Assembly (NCBI GenBank): GCA_024681855.1
Contig: JAILAB010000007.1
Location: 1 to 64,000, forward strand
Direction of reading: 5' to 3'
DNA length: 64,000 bases
Origin: Elusimicrobiales bacterium
Lineage (GTDB): Bacteria > Elusimicrobiota > Elusimicrobia > Elusimicrobiales > UBA9959
In this document: one piece after another, positions 47,789-57,514 of the stretch
How the letters are laid out: every line of letters begins with the position of its first letter
Position numbering within the stretch: position 1 is the stretch's first letter
The notes under the pieces: generated by a model
What the model saw: only the letters and a program-made list of their open reading frames with translations
The model's database searches: none
What the model was told of the DNA's origin: nothing
Translations under genes and position numbers: made by a program

Positions 47789-48583
47789 TTATTTCATTCC
47801 GAGCAGCGCTCTTAAATATGCCCTGTGCATTTTTGCTATCAGGTCTTTTTTTATCCCGCGCGGGCAGGCTTTTTCGCATGCTCCATTATTGCAGCATGGT
47901 CCGAAACCCTCTTTTTCTGCGGCCCGCACAAGCGCTATGGCCCTTGAGTTTTTTTCAGGCTCTCCTTGCGGCATGATTGACAGATGAGCAAGTTTAGCCG
48001 CTACAAACAATGCTGCTGAACCGTTCGGGCATGCGGCTATGCATGCGCCGCAGCCAGTGCAGCTGGCTGCGGCCAGAGCTTCTTCGGCAGCCTCCTTAGG
48101 CACATTTATCGCATTAGCTTCAGGAGAACTGCCTAGATTTGCCGATATGAAGCCTCCAGCTTCGCATATCCTGTCTAAGGCCTTGCGGTCAGTTGCCAGA
48201 TCCTTAACTATTGGAAAAGACTTTATTCTCCAAGGCTCAACAGTTATTATGTCGCCAGGATTGAAATTTTTCATCGTAAGGCGGCAGGTTACGGAATGCT
48301 CGCCAGGGCCGTGCGGCTCACCGTTTATTATAAGCCCGCATGTTCCGCAGCTGCCTTCTCGGCAGTTAGCTTCAAACACAACAGGTATTTCTCCTCGTTT
48401 CAGCAGCTTTTCATTCAGTTTTTCCAGCATGTCCAGAAAGGTCATGTCCGCAGTGATTCCATTCACCTGGTATTGCACTATTCTTCCTTGAGTATGCCTG
48501 TTTGTCTGCCGCCATATTCTTAACTGCACGCTAAAAGTTTTTGCTGCTTTTTTAGCCATTTCTTTTTCCTTGCCGGATATCAT
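47789..48583 (-). CDS. Succinate dehydrogenase/fumarate reductase iron-sulfur subunit (FrdB-like, intact clusters)
   Basis: CREGSCGTCGLIINGEPHGP...C (2Fe-2S); CTGCGACIAACPNGSAALF and CCNNGACEKACPRGI motifs. Confidence 0.9.
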   Translation of the reverse strand: MISGKEKEMAKKAAKTFSVQLRIWRQTNRHTQGRIVQYQVNGITADMTFLDMLEKLNEKLLKRGEIPVVFEANCREGSCGTCGLIINGEPHGPGEHSVTCRLTMKNFNPGDIITVEPWRIKSFPIVKDLATDRKALDRICEAGGFISANLGSSPEANAINVPKEAAEEALAAASCTGCGACIAACPNGSAALFVAAKLAHLSIMPQGEPEKNSRAIALVRAAEKEGFGPCCNNGACEKACPRGIKKDLIAKMHRAYLRALLGMK

Positions 48584-50216
48584 TATCCGTGTTTCGTTTC
48601 AGTCTTATGCTTTTTTTATGATGCTCATCTGCCTTTTTGGAATAAGTAAATTTAAGCATTTCCTTTATTGGAATGTCTTCGCCGGCAGCCTGGCGGAACC
48701 AAACGCGCACAAGCGTTCCTTCGCTTTTTGAAGAGCTGGCATTGTCTGGCGCATAATCCATTCTGAAATGAGCGCCGCAGGTTTCATTCCTTAACAGGGC
48801 ATCCTTTATGAGAAGTTCTCCAAATTCCAGGCAGACGGCTATTTTTTCAGCGGTTTCATATGTGATATTGTAATATGTGGTTTCAGGAAGGAGTAAATCC
48901 CTGTAAAATTCCGAACGCAGTCCCCTAATTTCTTTAATTGCTTGCTGTAATCGGTAGCTGTAACGTATGAAGCCGGCTTTGTCACGCATTATAGCGGAAA
49001 ATCTGTGGTGAAATTCTTCAGGAGAAGTCCTGCCGTGTATGGTTAGCAGCTTCTGCTTTCGGTTCTTGGCTTTGCTCATTGCTTTTGTGAAAGCCGCATC
49101 AGTTTCCCTTATTTCAGGCAGCTTTGTTTTAGATAGGTAAGCTCCAATCACAGCCGGCAGTATGAAAAGACCGTCTGAAATCTCTTGAAGAGGGGCATTG
49201 CCAGGCATGCAGTTTGCTCCATGCGTTGAGAAATTTGCTTCTCCGATTGCGAAAAGGCCTGTTATGGTTGTCCTGAGCTGATAATCTACCCATAATCCGC
49301 CAGAGCATCTGTGCGCGGCATTATAATCCTCGGGGACGATTTTCCATTTTGTGGCATTGCCTGGCAAGTCAAGCGAAAAACAGGGATTTGCGAATCCTGC
49401 CCCTGCGCGGTACGCCGCCCATAGCGGTATAATTCCGCCTGAAAGCGGATTAGGCTTTGAATTATAGATGTCTGAATACCCTCCGCAGGCCATTACTACG
49501 GCATCGGCAGGCCAGGCTTCCTCATTCCCGTTTATAAGATTGCGCGTTATTACGCCTCGGGCATGGCCCTGTTCTATTGCTATTTCTACGGTTTCACGGC
49601 GGCTTATTATAGAAGCTTTGCCCCTTTTCTTTTGGCGAAGCAGAGCAGCATGGAAAGCTTGCAGCAGCTGCCGTCCGGTCTGGCCTCTTGCCTGGAAAGA
49701 ACGGGCAGTGTTGCCTCCGGGATATGTTCTTGGCAAGAGCATGCCGCCTTCATCTCGCAAAAATGGGACGCATAGCGCGGAGCATGTGTCCAGCACTCTG
49801 CCGCTAAGCTGTGCCATGCGATATACATCCGCTTCGCGGGAGCGCCTGCTGCCATATTCTATAGTATCCCTGAAAAAGCGCTCATCGCTGTCCCCGTCAT
49901 TTGCGTAATTTCTGGAAGCATTCAGCCCTCCGCGCATATAAGATGTGTTCTCGTGGATTGGTGATTCCACTTTAGTTATCATCTTTACATTATATCCCTG
50001 TTCGGCAAGAGCGGCGGAAGCTGCGCAGGCTGCAAGGCCTCCTCCAATAACTATTATACTTGATTTTTCTTTTTTTTCAGGCGGAAGCTGCGGCAGCCTT
50101 GCGGCAAGATAAGGCCATTTGTCTTTAAGGCTTCCCGGCGGAATTGCCGCATTAAGCATTAAAGGGACTGTGTTTTTTTTCTGTGGCCTGTCATGCCTTG
50201 CGCTTATTTTTTTCAT
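48552..50216 (-). CDS. FrdA/SdhA-like flavoprotein lacking capping domain (degenerate active site)
   Basis: IIVIGGGLAACAASAALAEQGYNV Rossmann motif; GGLNASRNYANDGDS; GGLWVDYQLRTTITGLFAIGEANFSTHGAN; start at MKKISARHD (50216) just after the cytochrome gene. Confidence 0.85.
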   Translation of the reverse strand: MKKISARHDRPQKKNTVPLMLNAAIPPGSLKDKWPYLAARLPQLPPEKKEKSSIIVIGGGLAACAASAALAEQGYNVKMITKVESPIHENTSYMRGGLNASRNYANDGDSDERFFRDTIEYGSRRSREADVYRMAQLSGRVLDTCSALCVPFLRDEGGMLLPRTYPGGNTARSFQARGQTGRQLLQAFHAALLRQKKRGKASIISRRETVEIAIEQGHARGVITRNLINGNEEAWPADAVVMACGGYSDIYNSKPNPLSGGIIPLWAAYRAGAGFANPCFSLDLPGNATKWKIVPEDYNAAHRCSGGLWVDYQLRTTITGLFAIGEANFSTHGANCMPGNAPLQEISDGLFILPAVIGAYLSKTKLPEIRETDAAFTKAMSKAKNRKQKLLTIHGRTSPEEFHHRFSAIMRDKAGFIRYSYRLQQAIKEIRGLRSEFYRDLLLPETTYYNITYETAEKIAVCLEFGELLIKDALLRNETCGAHFRMDYAPDNASSSKSEGTLVRVWFRQAAGEDIPIKEMLKFTYSKKADEHHKKSIRLKRNTDNDIRQGKRNG

Positions 50217-50899
50217 TTTATTATCACCATCGGTTCTTCCTGTATGTTTAGCAGAAGGTCTGTTTCGGTGCAATAATATATGGAAAGCAATGAAACCGAA
50301 AGGCATAAAATCACTAGCCCGCGCCACAGATAGCGTATGCTGGATTTTTCCCTGCTTGTGGAAAAACCCAGGCAATGCAGGGCATCCGGCAGTCCCCTTC
50401 CGAATATGAAGGAAAGAGATAGAAAGCCGGTAAGCCATATAAGCGCAATTCTTTTTGCGCGCAGCAGTTCTATCAGCGTTTGAGCATAATCTGTGCCTTT
50501 TTCAGTAAAATCAAAAGAGCTGAGAAAATATATATAGGCATAAAGGCATGTGCAGAATATTATTTCAGCAAAAGGAAGACAGAAGGAAAGCACTGGGGCC
50601 TGCCCGTTAAATTTTATGTCTGGATTCTGCTGAGAGCTTTTAATGAGATTTTCCAGCTTTACGCTCAGTTCAAGAATTAAGTGAATTGCCATGAGCGCAG
50701 CCGCCAGCCAAGCGGCTGATTTCACGAAATAGCTTTCACAAGCAAACCTTGAGACGGCTGAAAAAGCATCTGGAAAAAAAGGAAGGGCCGCGAAAGAAAG
50801 AATCAATATCACAGCCGATAAAAAAAGATAAAAAGACAAGACGGAAGAAAGAATCTTCCGTCCAAGCATTGTAAACATCAATAATGAAATGCTATTCAT
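50213..50899 (-). CDS. Cytochrome b558-like membrane anchor (SdhC/FrdC family), histidine-poor
   Basis: Five hydrophobic segments, MLGRKILSSV N-terminus, position upstream of frdA/frdB-like genes. Confidence 0.75.
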   Translation of the reverse strand: MNSISLLMFTMLGRKILSSVLSFYLFLSAVILILSFAALPFFPDAFSAVSRFACESYFVKSAAWLAAALMAIHLILELSVKLENLIKSSQQNPDIKFNGQAPVLSFCLPFAEIIFCTCLYAYIYFLSSFDFTEKGTDYAQTLIELLRAKRIALIWLTGFLSLSFIFGRGLPDALHCLGFSTSREKSSIRYLWRGLVILCLSVSLLSIYYCTETDLLLNIQEEPMVIIK

Positions 50900-50905
50900 C
50901 CTATA

Positions 50906-51949
50906 TTAATCATTTGTCATTACTACCGTAGGCGTGAAATCATTGGGTAATGCAGAATTATCCTGCAGGATTGCATCCTGTTCCTGTTTTAAGCTTTCAG
51001 ATGAGGATGCTTTCGCAGCGGATTTGTCTGTATCTTTGTCAGGCTGTTTGGCGGAAGCATTGTTTTCTTTTTCCGCTTGGCTTTGTCTGCCAGAGTCTGC
51101 CGCATTATCTTTTTCCAACTGTTCGGAGGCAGTTATTCCAAAGCTTTCATTTTCTGCATTTGCCGCCGCTTCAGCTTCTGCGGCTTTTTTTGCTGCTTCT
51201 TCAGCTTCTTTTCTTATCTTTGCTGCTTTAGCTTCCTTTTCTGCCTGGATCTTTTTCAGCAGTCCGGGATCACTTTTAATAGCTTTAAGAGCTTTTCTTT
51301 GCTCTTCATAAATTTCCGTTGCCATTCGCCAGAAGATCTGATTAAGTATTTTCTTTTCTCCGCTGGAAGGGGAAAGAAGGGGGTAAAGCGGCGCAAGCGG
51401 CAGAAAGAAATATGTTTTGTTTGTTGCCGCCAGCTCTATATGAGCTGTGCTTGTTGCTGTTTCTATGTCTGCCATAAGCATATATCCGGTAGGCAGCGAG
51501 CGCGGTAATATGAGAATAAAAGGAGTTTCTACAAAAAAGGTGTTGAGCAAGGTTCCATAATCCCAGCGGTTGATTGTTTGAAGATAAAGCTGAAGAGTGT
51601 CTTTTCCTTTGTTTCGGTCATAAAGGCCGGCTTTCTTAAAAATTTTTTTTGCAAGCTCCAATAATTTTTGCTGGTCAGCAGGGTCTGCTGTCTCAGGCTT
51701 GATTTCCTGCTGTTTAAATTCCCCTGTTCCTTCGTCAATTTCTCCTGTGCCTATCTTATCAGTCCCGGAGCGGTAAGGAAAGTTTTCCCATGAGACTTTT
51801 ATCTCTGAATAAACTTTCTTTTCATTATCTGAAACCATGTCAACGGCTATGTCTCTATCCAGTTTTATTTCGCCGGAAGTAAAAGCAGCGCAGGCAGAAA
51901 GAAAAATCATTATGCCTGCGGGTAAGAGTAGGCTTAAAAAATGTTTCAT
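50906..51949 (-). CDS. Lipoprotein with Ala/Glu/Lys-rich C-terminal region
   Basis: MKHFLSLLLPAGIMIFLSAC lipobox; conserved-looking N-terminal domain then AEKEAKAAKIRKEAEEAAKKAAEAEAAA. Confidence 0.7.
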   Translation of the reverse strand: MKHFLSLLLPAGIMIFLSACAAFTSGEIKLDRDIAVDMVSDNEKKVYSEIKVSWENFPYRSGTDKIGTGEIDEGTGEFKQQEIKPETADPADQQKLLELAKKIFKKAGLYDRNKGKDTLQLYLQTINRWDYGTLLNTFFVETPFILILPRSLPTGYMLMADIETATSTAHIELAATNKTYFFLPLAPLYPLLSPSSGEKKILNQIFWRMATEIYEEQRKALKAIKSDPGLLKKIQAEKEAKAAKIRKEAEEAAKKAAEAEAAANAENESFGITASEQLEKDNAADSGRQSQAEKENNASAKQPDKDTDKSAAKASSSESLKQEQDAILQDNSALPNDFTPTVVMTND

Positions 51950-52077
51950 AAAAACAGCATATTCCTTAATAAACGTGCTTATATTATATCTAAATAAAAT
52001 AGGCAGCATTGGCTTTTAAGATATTATAATATAATTAGGCATGTTTTTGTGATTTTCATATTTTTTTGTTTAAAGAA

Positions 52078-52102
52078 GAAAGCCCGCATTAAGCGGGCGT
52101 TT
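52078..52102 (-). terminator. Short terminator-like hairpin
   Basis: AAAGCCCGC attaa GCGGGCGTTT. Confidence 0.4.
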
Positions 52103-52126
52103 CTAATTTGCAGTCATATTCCATAT

Positions 52127-53161
52127 TCAGAATAACTGCAGCTGTTCTGAAATGTTTTCTTGGTCTGAGCCAAACTTTTTAATATCTTTTATAATCTTGT
52201 TCTTTTTTGTTTTTGTTTTTTGCTCATCAGTCAGCATTGGTATGCTTACCTCAACAGGCTGCTCAATGCCGAAATCAAACATAAGCTGCTCATTTGGATG
52301 ATAAGCCTTAATCTGCGGCTGCTCAGCATTGCTTCTTTTTCCCGGAGCAGGCAGGAAAAGAGTTTGCGTTTCCGCTTGCGTGGCAAATAATTGTGCACCA
52401 TATTTCTGTAAACGCATCAGCGCATCATAATCGGGATGTCCGTATTTATTGTTCGCTCCGAAAGAAAGTATGGCTACTTTAGGCTGAACTTTTGCTAAGA
52501 AAGCTTCAGATGATGCTGTATCTGAGCCATGATGCCCTGCTTTTAGTGCATAGGACTTAAGCTCATTGGGGAATCTTTTCAGTATTTCGGCTTCAGCAGG
52601 CATTTCCGCATCGCCCATCATCATTACTGTAGTGCCATTATATGTTATTTTCAGCACTATAGAGCAATTATTTAGTTTACTGTTGTTTCTTGTTTCAAAA
52701 GGCGTTTCGCAAGTGTTAAGCACTTTAACATCAACGCTTGGATCCCAATTCAGCTTCTCACCAATTTTAGGAAAATGAGTTTTGCATGCACGCTGTGCGT
52801 TTGCCTGTTCGCGTAGGGTATTGTCGCCTTTAGCTGCTATGTTTTCAACGCGGCTGTCATAGAAATTGCTAACGGTTCTGGTTTTAAAAACTTTTTTCAG
52901 TCCGATATAATGATCGCTATGCGGATGCGTAAGCACCACATGATCTATATGCGTTACATTTTTTGAATTGAGAAAATCATTAATAAGCCTGTTTGTGGGG
53001 CCGCCGTCTATAAGAGCGTTTTTGCCATTGGGAAGCTCTATGTATGTGGCATCGCCCTGCCCCACATTTACGAAATAGAAATTAAGCTGCGCATCCGCCA
53101 GTGAGGCAAAAAAGAAGAATATAAAAGCAAAAATTGAAAAAAGGCCTGTAAATTTTTTCAT
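52127..53161 (-). CDS. Secreted ComEC/Rec2-like MBL-fold hydrolase
   Basis: Signal peptide; NFYFVNVGQGDATYIELPNGKNALIDGG, LTHPHSDHYIGL, GDAEMPAE, KAGHHGSDTAS, SFGANNKYGHP. Confidence 0.92.
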   Translation of the reverse strand: MKKFTGLFSIFAFIFFFFASLADAQLNFYFVNVGQGDATYIELPNGKNALIDGGPTNRLINDFLNSKNVTHIDHVVLTHPHSDHYIGLKKVFKTRTVSNFYDSRVENIAAKGDNTLREQANAQRACKTHFPKIGEKLNWDPSVDVKVLNTCETPFETRNNSKLNNCSIVLKITYNGTTVMMMGDAEMPAEAEILKRFPNELKSYALKAGHHGSDTASSEAFLAKVQPKVAILSFGANNKYGHPDYDALMRLQKYGAQLFATQAETQTLFLPAPGKRSNAEQPQIKAYHPNEQLMFDFGIEQPVEVSIPMLTDEQKTKTKKNKIIKDIKKFGSDQENISEQLQLF

Positions 53162-53358
53162 AAGTCCTCTATTATAATTATAGTATAAATTTTTCTTGAA
53201 AAAAGTGCCAAAAGGCCTAAATGCCTATGGGAATTTAGCCTTGTCTGCCAATGCTTTTTAGCATCTTATGTTCCTTATTATCTGTTTATTTCTTGCAAGC
53301 AGGAAAAAAAGTGTTTATAATAAGAAAAACTGATTGTGATTATAAAATGGAGGAAAAA

Positions 53359-54561
53359 ATGGCTTTTTATTCCAAAGAACAGCTTGAAAAATATGCTGAT
53401 GTGCTTATCTGGGGCCTTAATACTGCTCGCCCGGGATTTAAGCCTCATGAGAACATATTGCTGCGCTGCAGCCTGCCTGGAAGGGAGCTTGGAGAGATAA
53501 TATACCGCAAGCTGATACAGCAGAAATACAATGTGATTTTCCGCTTTTTGTCCACGCCGGAAAATGAGAAGAGCTTTTACCAGTATTCAGATGAAGAGCA
53601 GCTTGGATTTATGCCTCATGGCGATAAAGAAATGTATGAAGGTCTGAATGGCAATATCCTTGTTTATGCGCCTGAATCGCTCACGCATCTTAAAGACATA
53701 GACACTAAGCGCCAATCCATAGCAATGCTGGCTCGCAAGCCTTTGCGGGAAATAATGAACCGCCGCGAGGAGAATGGCGAATTTGGCTGGACTTTGTGCA
53801 CATATCCTACGGAAGAGCTGGCCAGACAGGCTGGGCTTTCCATTCAGGAATATGCAGATCAGATAGCGAAGGCCTGCCTGCTGAATGAAGCAGATCCGGT
53901 AAGGAAATGGACTGAAATATTTGAAAACACAAAAGCCATAAAGGAATGGCTTCGCGGGCTTGACATTGATACGGTGCATATAGAATCCGAGCATGCTGAC
54001 CTTGAAGTGAAAATAGGCGAACGCCGCAGATTTAAAGGAATAAGCGGTCATAATATACCCAGTTTTGAGATTTTCACTTCGCCTGACTGGCGTTATACCA
54101 AAGGCATATATTTTGCCAATCTGCCGGCTTTCAGGGGCGGCAATCTTGTGCAGAACATACGCCTTGAATTTAAGGAAGGCCGCGCTGTAGGTATTTCCGC
54201 AGAAAAAGGCGATGACTATGTGAAGAAAATCCTTGCCACTGATGAAGGTGCCTGCCAGGTGGGAGAGTTTTCCCTTACAGATAAGCGTTTCTCCAAGATT
54301 GACAAATTCATGGCGGACACCTTGTTTGATGAAAACCATGGCGGCGTGAACGGAAACTGCCATATAGCCGTTGGCAGTGCCTATGCTGACACTTTTGACG
54401 GAGATGTGCGCAAGCTTACTCCAGATATGAAAAAGGAACTGGGCTTTAATGATTCGGCTGTTCACTGGGACATGATAAATACCGAGAAGAAAAAGGTTAC
54501 GGCATTGCTTAAAGATGGCCGGAAAGTAACCATATATGAAGACGGAATGTTCAAGAACTGA
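53359..54561 (+). CDS. Aminopeptidase, M29 family
   Basis: VHIESEHADLEVKIGERRRFKGISGHNIPSFEIFTSPDW, FDENHGGVNGNCHIAVGSAY, VHWDMI. Confidence 0.9.
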   Translation: MAFYSKEQLEKYADVLIWGLNTARPGFKPHENILLRCSLPGRELGEIIYRKLIQQKYNVIFRFLSTPENEKSFYQYSDEEQLGFMPHGDKEMYEGLNGNILVYAPESLTHLKDIDTKRQSIAMLARKPLREIMNRREENGEFGWTLCTYPTEELARQAGLSIQEYADQIAKACLLNEADPVRKWTEIFENTKAIKEWLRGLDIDTVHIESEHADLEVKIGERRRFKGISGHNIPSFEIFTSPDWRYTKGIYFANLPAFRGGNLVQNIRLEFKEGRAVGISAEKGDDYVKKILATDEGACQVGEFSLTDKRFSKIDKFMADTLFDENHGGVNGNCHIAVGSAYADTFDGDVRKLTPDMKKELGFNDSAVHWDMINTEKKKVTALLKDGRKVTIYEDGMFKN

Positions 54562-54611
54562 GCAGCCTGGCGCAATGGCCTAATTAATGTTGCGGCAAAT
54601 GCCGGTAAAAG

Positions 54612-54646
54612 AAAAAAGGCAGCGTATTTATACGCTGCCTTTTCTA
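54612..54646. terminator. Bidirectional rho-independent terminator
   Basis: AAAAAAGGCAGCGTA ttta TACGCTGCCTTTT between convergent genes. Confidence 0.88.
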
Positions 54647-54703
54647 TTTTGTGCTGATGTATTATTTAACTGTTATCAATAAATATGCCTTGCGGTTAAT
54701 ATA

Positions 54704-57514
54704 TCAGCGCCATTTTGTAAGGAAATGGTAATTCAGCAGGCCGCCAAAAGTGAAGCTGTCCGCATATCCTCCCAGCCTTGCTCCTGTTGCATATATCCAT
54801 TTCGCATAGAAGCCCATGCTCAAATCCTTGAATATCTTTGTGGTAAGAGTTGAGTTTACTTCCAGTCTTTCGCGCAGATTTGTTATGTCATCGTCATGGC
54901 ATGGCAGATAACGGCGGTACATGGCATTGGCTGCCAGAGTTAGGTTTGTATGCGGTATTTTGTACTCCGCTTTTGCAAAAGCCTCAAATGCATAGTGCGT
55001 ATAAGCCGGATCGGGATATATTCTGCGCTCAATGTCGAACGCCGCATAAGCCTCTTTCAGTATGCTGCCTCCAAAAAGTTTCCAGCCTGTTTTTTCCCGC
55101 AGCGTTTTTTTGCGGCGGTTATAGTTTTCCGCTTCAAATTCGGTTTCATATTCTGCCGTAAGGAAAGGGCCTGTAAGCGCTCCGCCTAGCGATTTAAGCT
55201 CGTATGGAGCATAAAGGAATTCCGCATCATAATCCAGCTTGTCTGAATCAAGGCCAGTGTAAGTTTCATATTTGGTTTTGCCATAGCTGCCTTTTATTGA
55301 AGGCGTGAAAAAGAAATCTCCTTTTGCGTATGGGGCTTTCACTATGCCGCTTGCCGCTACCTTTGTCCTGTTTTCTGTAGCGAAGGCGCTTTCGCTTGTG
55401 GCACCGTATCCTGCAGGAGAATGAATATTGGTTTTTTCCGCATAAATATTCAGGTCTTCAATTTCAAAACGCCATGTTCCTTTTATTTCTGTTTGGTCTT
55501 CTGCGAGCGCTGATACCTCTTTTTTCCAGTTTTCCCTGTCAGCATTGTCTTTCCTTACCTGCTTCATTTCATTTACGATGAAAGTTACAAGCTTTTCCTG
55601 CTTGCCATCTGCGGTTTCCGCAGAGGAGCATTTGGCGGCAAGGCTTTCAGGCAGCGCCGCAAGATATTTTTCATCATCCCGTATGGCATATCCGCTCAGC
55701 CTGCCGCGCTTGTCCAAACCGGAAATGGCATAATACTGCTTTCCGCCCGCTTTGCCTGCGGCATATTCGCTGAAAGGCATTGTCTTTGCCTGGTTTCCAG
55801 TGAACTGTTTAAGGTCTTTTCCGGATATCATGTAAAGCTGAACTTTCTCATTCTTGCCCAGCCATTCCCTGGCCTCATCGGCAGAAAGATATCCTGTTAT
55901 TGCTTTAGAGGCATCTGCTTTTATTTCCAGCACGGCTGTTTCCGCATTGAAATGCCTGCGCAGCATTCCGGCGGCTGCCTGATGGAAATCCGCCGGGGAC
56001 TGGAATGCGGAAGGCTCGCGTCCGCCGAAGCTCATTTCTGCGGCATCCGGCATAACGGCATTTTCATCGCTTATGAATGCCGTGAGTATTGCCGTTTTCT
56101 GTTCCTCGCGCGCTTCGGGTTTGAAAATTTCTTTTGAATCTTCCATTTCAAGGCTTATTCTGGCTAGGCGGCCTTCTTTAAATGCCAGATTTATTTTTCC
56201 GTCGCCATGGCGGTCCCGTTCAAGCTCCAGCGCTGAATCATGCCTTTCAGTGCGCTCTTCCAAGTCGGCGGCAAGTCCAAGATTGGCCGTTTTGCCCCAG
56301 CGTTTCTTGTTTATTATAAGGTCAACTCCTTTTATGTCATCTGTCCAGGCGGCTGATTCTGATTCATCAAATGCATTGCTCAATATTACGGCATCCGCTT
56401 TCTCGTCTTTGCGGGCTTTGCGTATAATCTGCGACAGTTTTTTATTGCCTTCGGGATTCCAGAATTTTATGCCGCTTCCGTCTAGCTTTATATCCAATGC
56501 TTCATCATTTTTGCCTATGGAAAAAAACAGTATTTTCTTGCCGTTCATGGTTAATGCGGCATATGGCTTTACCTTGTCTTCAAGGGCTGTGCCTGAAAAA
56601 TCAGCATTAGTGAATACCGGCATCGGTTTTAGTCTTGCATTTGCGTCATTGTCCGCATTGGCATTGCCTGTATCAGCATCGCTTGCATTAGCATTGCCGG
56701 CAGTGTTTTTATCATTGGCAGGCTTTGAGGCATTTTCCATTGAATTCCAAAATCCGAAGAGATCTTCCGGATTAAGCAGCAGAATGTCTGTTCCGGCTTC
56801 TGAGAAGAAAGAATACATATTGTCAAAAGCCTTAGGATTGCCTTCACTCATGAGGCCTGCTCCCGCGCCTATGCTTATTAGCGCATGGTTTTCATTTGCT
56901 TTGGCCTTTTCAGAAGCTTCCTTAGTAGGGGACATAAGCCCCTGTGGCTTTATCACGGTGTGGAATGATACTGTCTTCCCTCCTATTTTTAGGGAATGTT
57001 CCAGCTGCATTGTGTTTTCCCAAAACTCATGTTTTTTTTCGCCGGGAATATGCAGCGCCGGTATTTCTTTGCCGTTTGCCAGCCTGAATGAAAGCATTTC
57101 TGCTTTTTCTAATTCAGCTTCAAGAAAAGCAGCTAGCTCGGCTAATGCTGCAGCATTTTCTTCCATTTTGGAGGCATCTTCAAGAAATACATAATTTACT
57201 CCGCTATGTATTACTGTTATATCACCGGTTTTTACAAATGAGGCATTTTTAAGATCTTCTGCCTTTATTCCTTCCACATTGCCTAAAAGGAAATTTGCTC
57301 CATCTGTGAATGAAAGGCTTTCAAGCGATTTTTCCAGCTCTATTTTCTTTTCTTCATTTTTAAGGCTTTCAAAAGTCTCGTTTATGCAGTTGCCAAGCCT
57401 GTACTCATTGTCAAAATAGTGCAGTGTAAGCTCTTGCGCTGCTGCGGACAATATAAGATTTGGCATCATCATAAGGACAATAAATAATGATAGGTTAATA
57501 ATAAAGCGTTTCAT
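54704..57514 (-). CDS. Large secreted protein: 5'-nucleotidase/metallophosphoesterase-like region (metal motifs absent) plus C-terminal beta-barrel-like region
   Basis: Signal peptide; LTLHYFDNEYRLGN, ALISIGAGAGLMSEGNPKAFDNMYSFFSEAGTDILLLNPEDLF; amphipathic strands at C-terminus ending FTFGGLLNYHFLTKWR. Confidence 0.65.
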   Translation of the reverse strand: MKRFIINLSLFIVLMMMPNLILSAAAQELTLHYFDNEYRLGNCINETFESLKNEEKKIELEKSLESLSFTDGANFLLGNVEGIKAEDLKNASFVKTGDITVIHSGVNYVFLEDASKMEENAAALAELAAFLEAELEKAEMLSFRLANGKEIPALHIPGEKKHEFWENTMQLEHSLKIGGKTVSFHTVIKPQGLMSPTKEASEKAKANENHALISIGAGAGLMSEGNPKAFDNMYSFFSEAGTDILLLNPEDLFGFWNSMENASKPANDKNTAGNANASDADTGNANADNDANARLKPMPVFTNADFSGTALEDKVKPYAALTMNGKKILFFSIGKNDEALDIKLDGSGIKFWNPEGNKKLSQIIRKARKDEKADAVILSNAFDESESAAWTDDIKGVDLIINKKRWGKTANLGLAADLEERTERHDSALELERDRHGDGKINLAFKEGRLARISLEMEDSKEIFKPEAREEQKTAILTAFISDENAVMPDAAEMSFGGREPSAFQSPADFHQAAAGMLRRHFNAETAVLEIKADASKAITGYLSADEAREWLGKNEKVQLYMISGKDLKQFTGNQAKTMPFSEYAAGKAGGKQYYAISGLDKRGRLSGYAIRDDEKYLAALPESLAAKCSSAETADGKQEKLVTFIVNEMKQVRKDNADRENWKKEVSALAEDQTEIKGTWRFEIEDLNIYAEKTNIHSPAGYGATSESAFATENRTKVAASGIVKAPYAKGDFFFTPSIKGSYGKTKYETYTGLDSDKLDYDAEFLYAPYELKSLGGALTGPFLTAEYETEFEAENYNRRKKTLREKTGWKLFGGSILKEAYAAFDIERRIYPDPAYTHYAFEAFAKAEYKIPHTNLTLAANAMYRRYLPCHDDDITNLRERLEVNSTLTTKIFKDLSMGFYAKWIYATGARLGGYADSFTFGGLLNYHFLTKWR

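Noticed and set aside
50934-51508. Several plus-strand ORFs (125, 93 and 143 aa) rich in Cys/Phe/Ser/Leu
   Set aside because: Antisense to the Ala/Glu/Lys low-complexity coding region of the lipoprotein; composition is a by-product
56073-57194. 373-aa plus-strand ORF
   Set aside because: Fully antisense to the 936-aa secreted protein; Ser/Ala-rich, low-information translation typical of a shadow ORF
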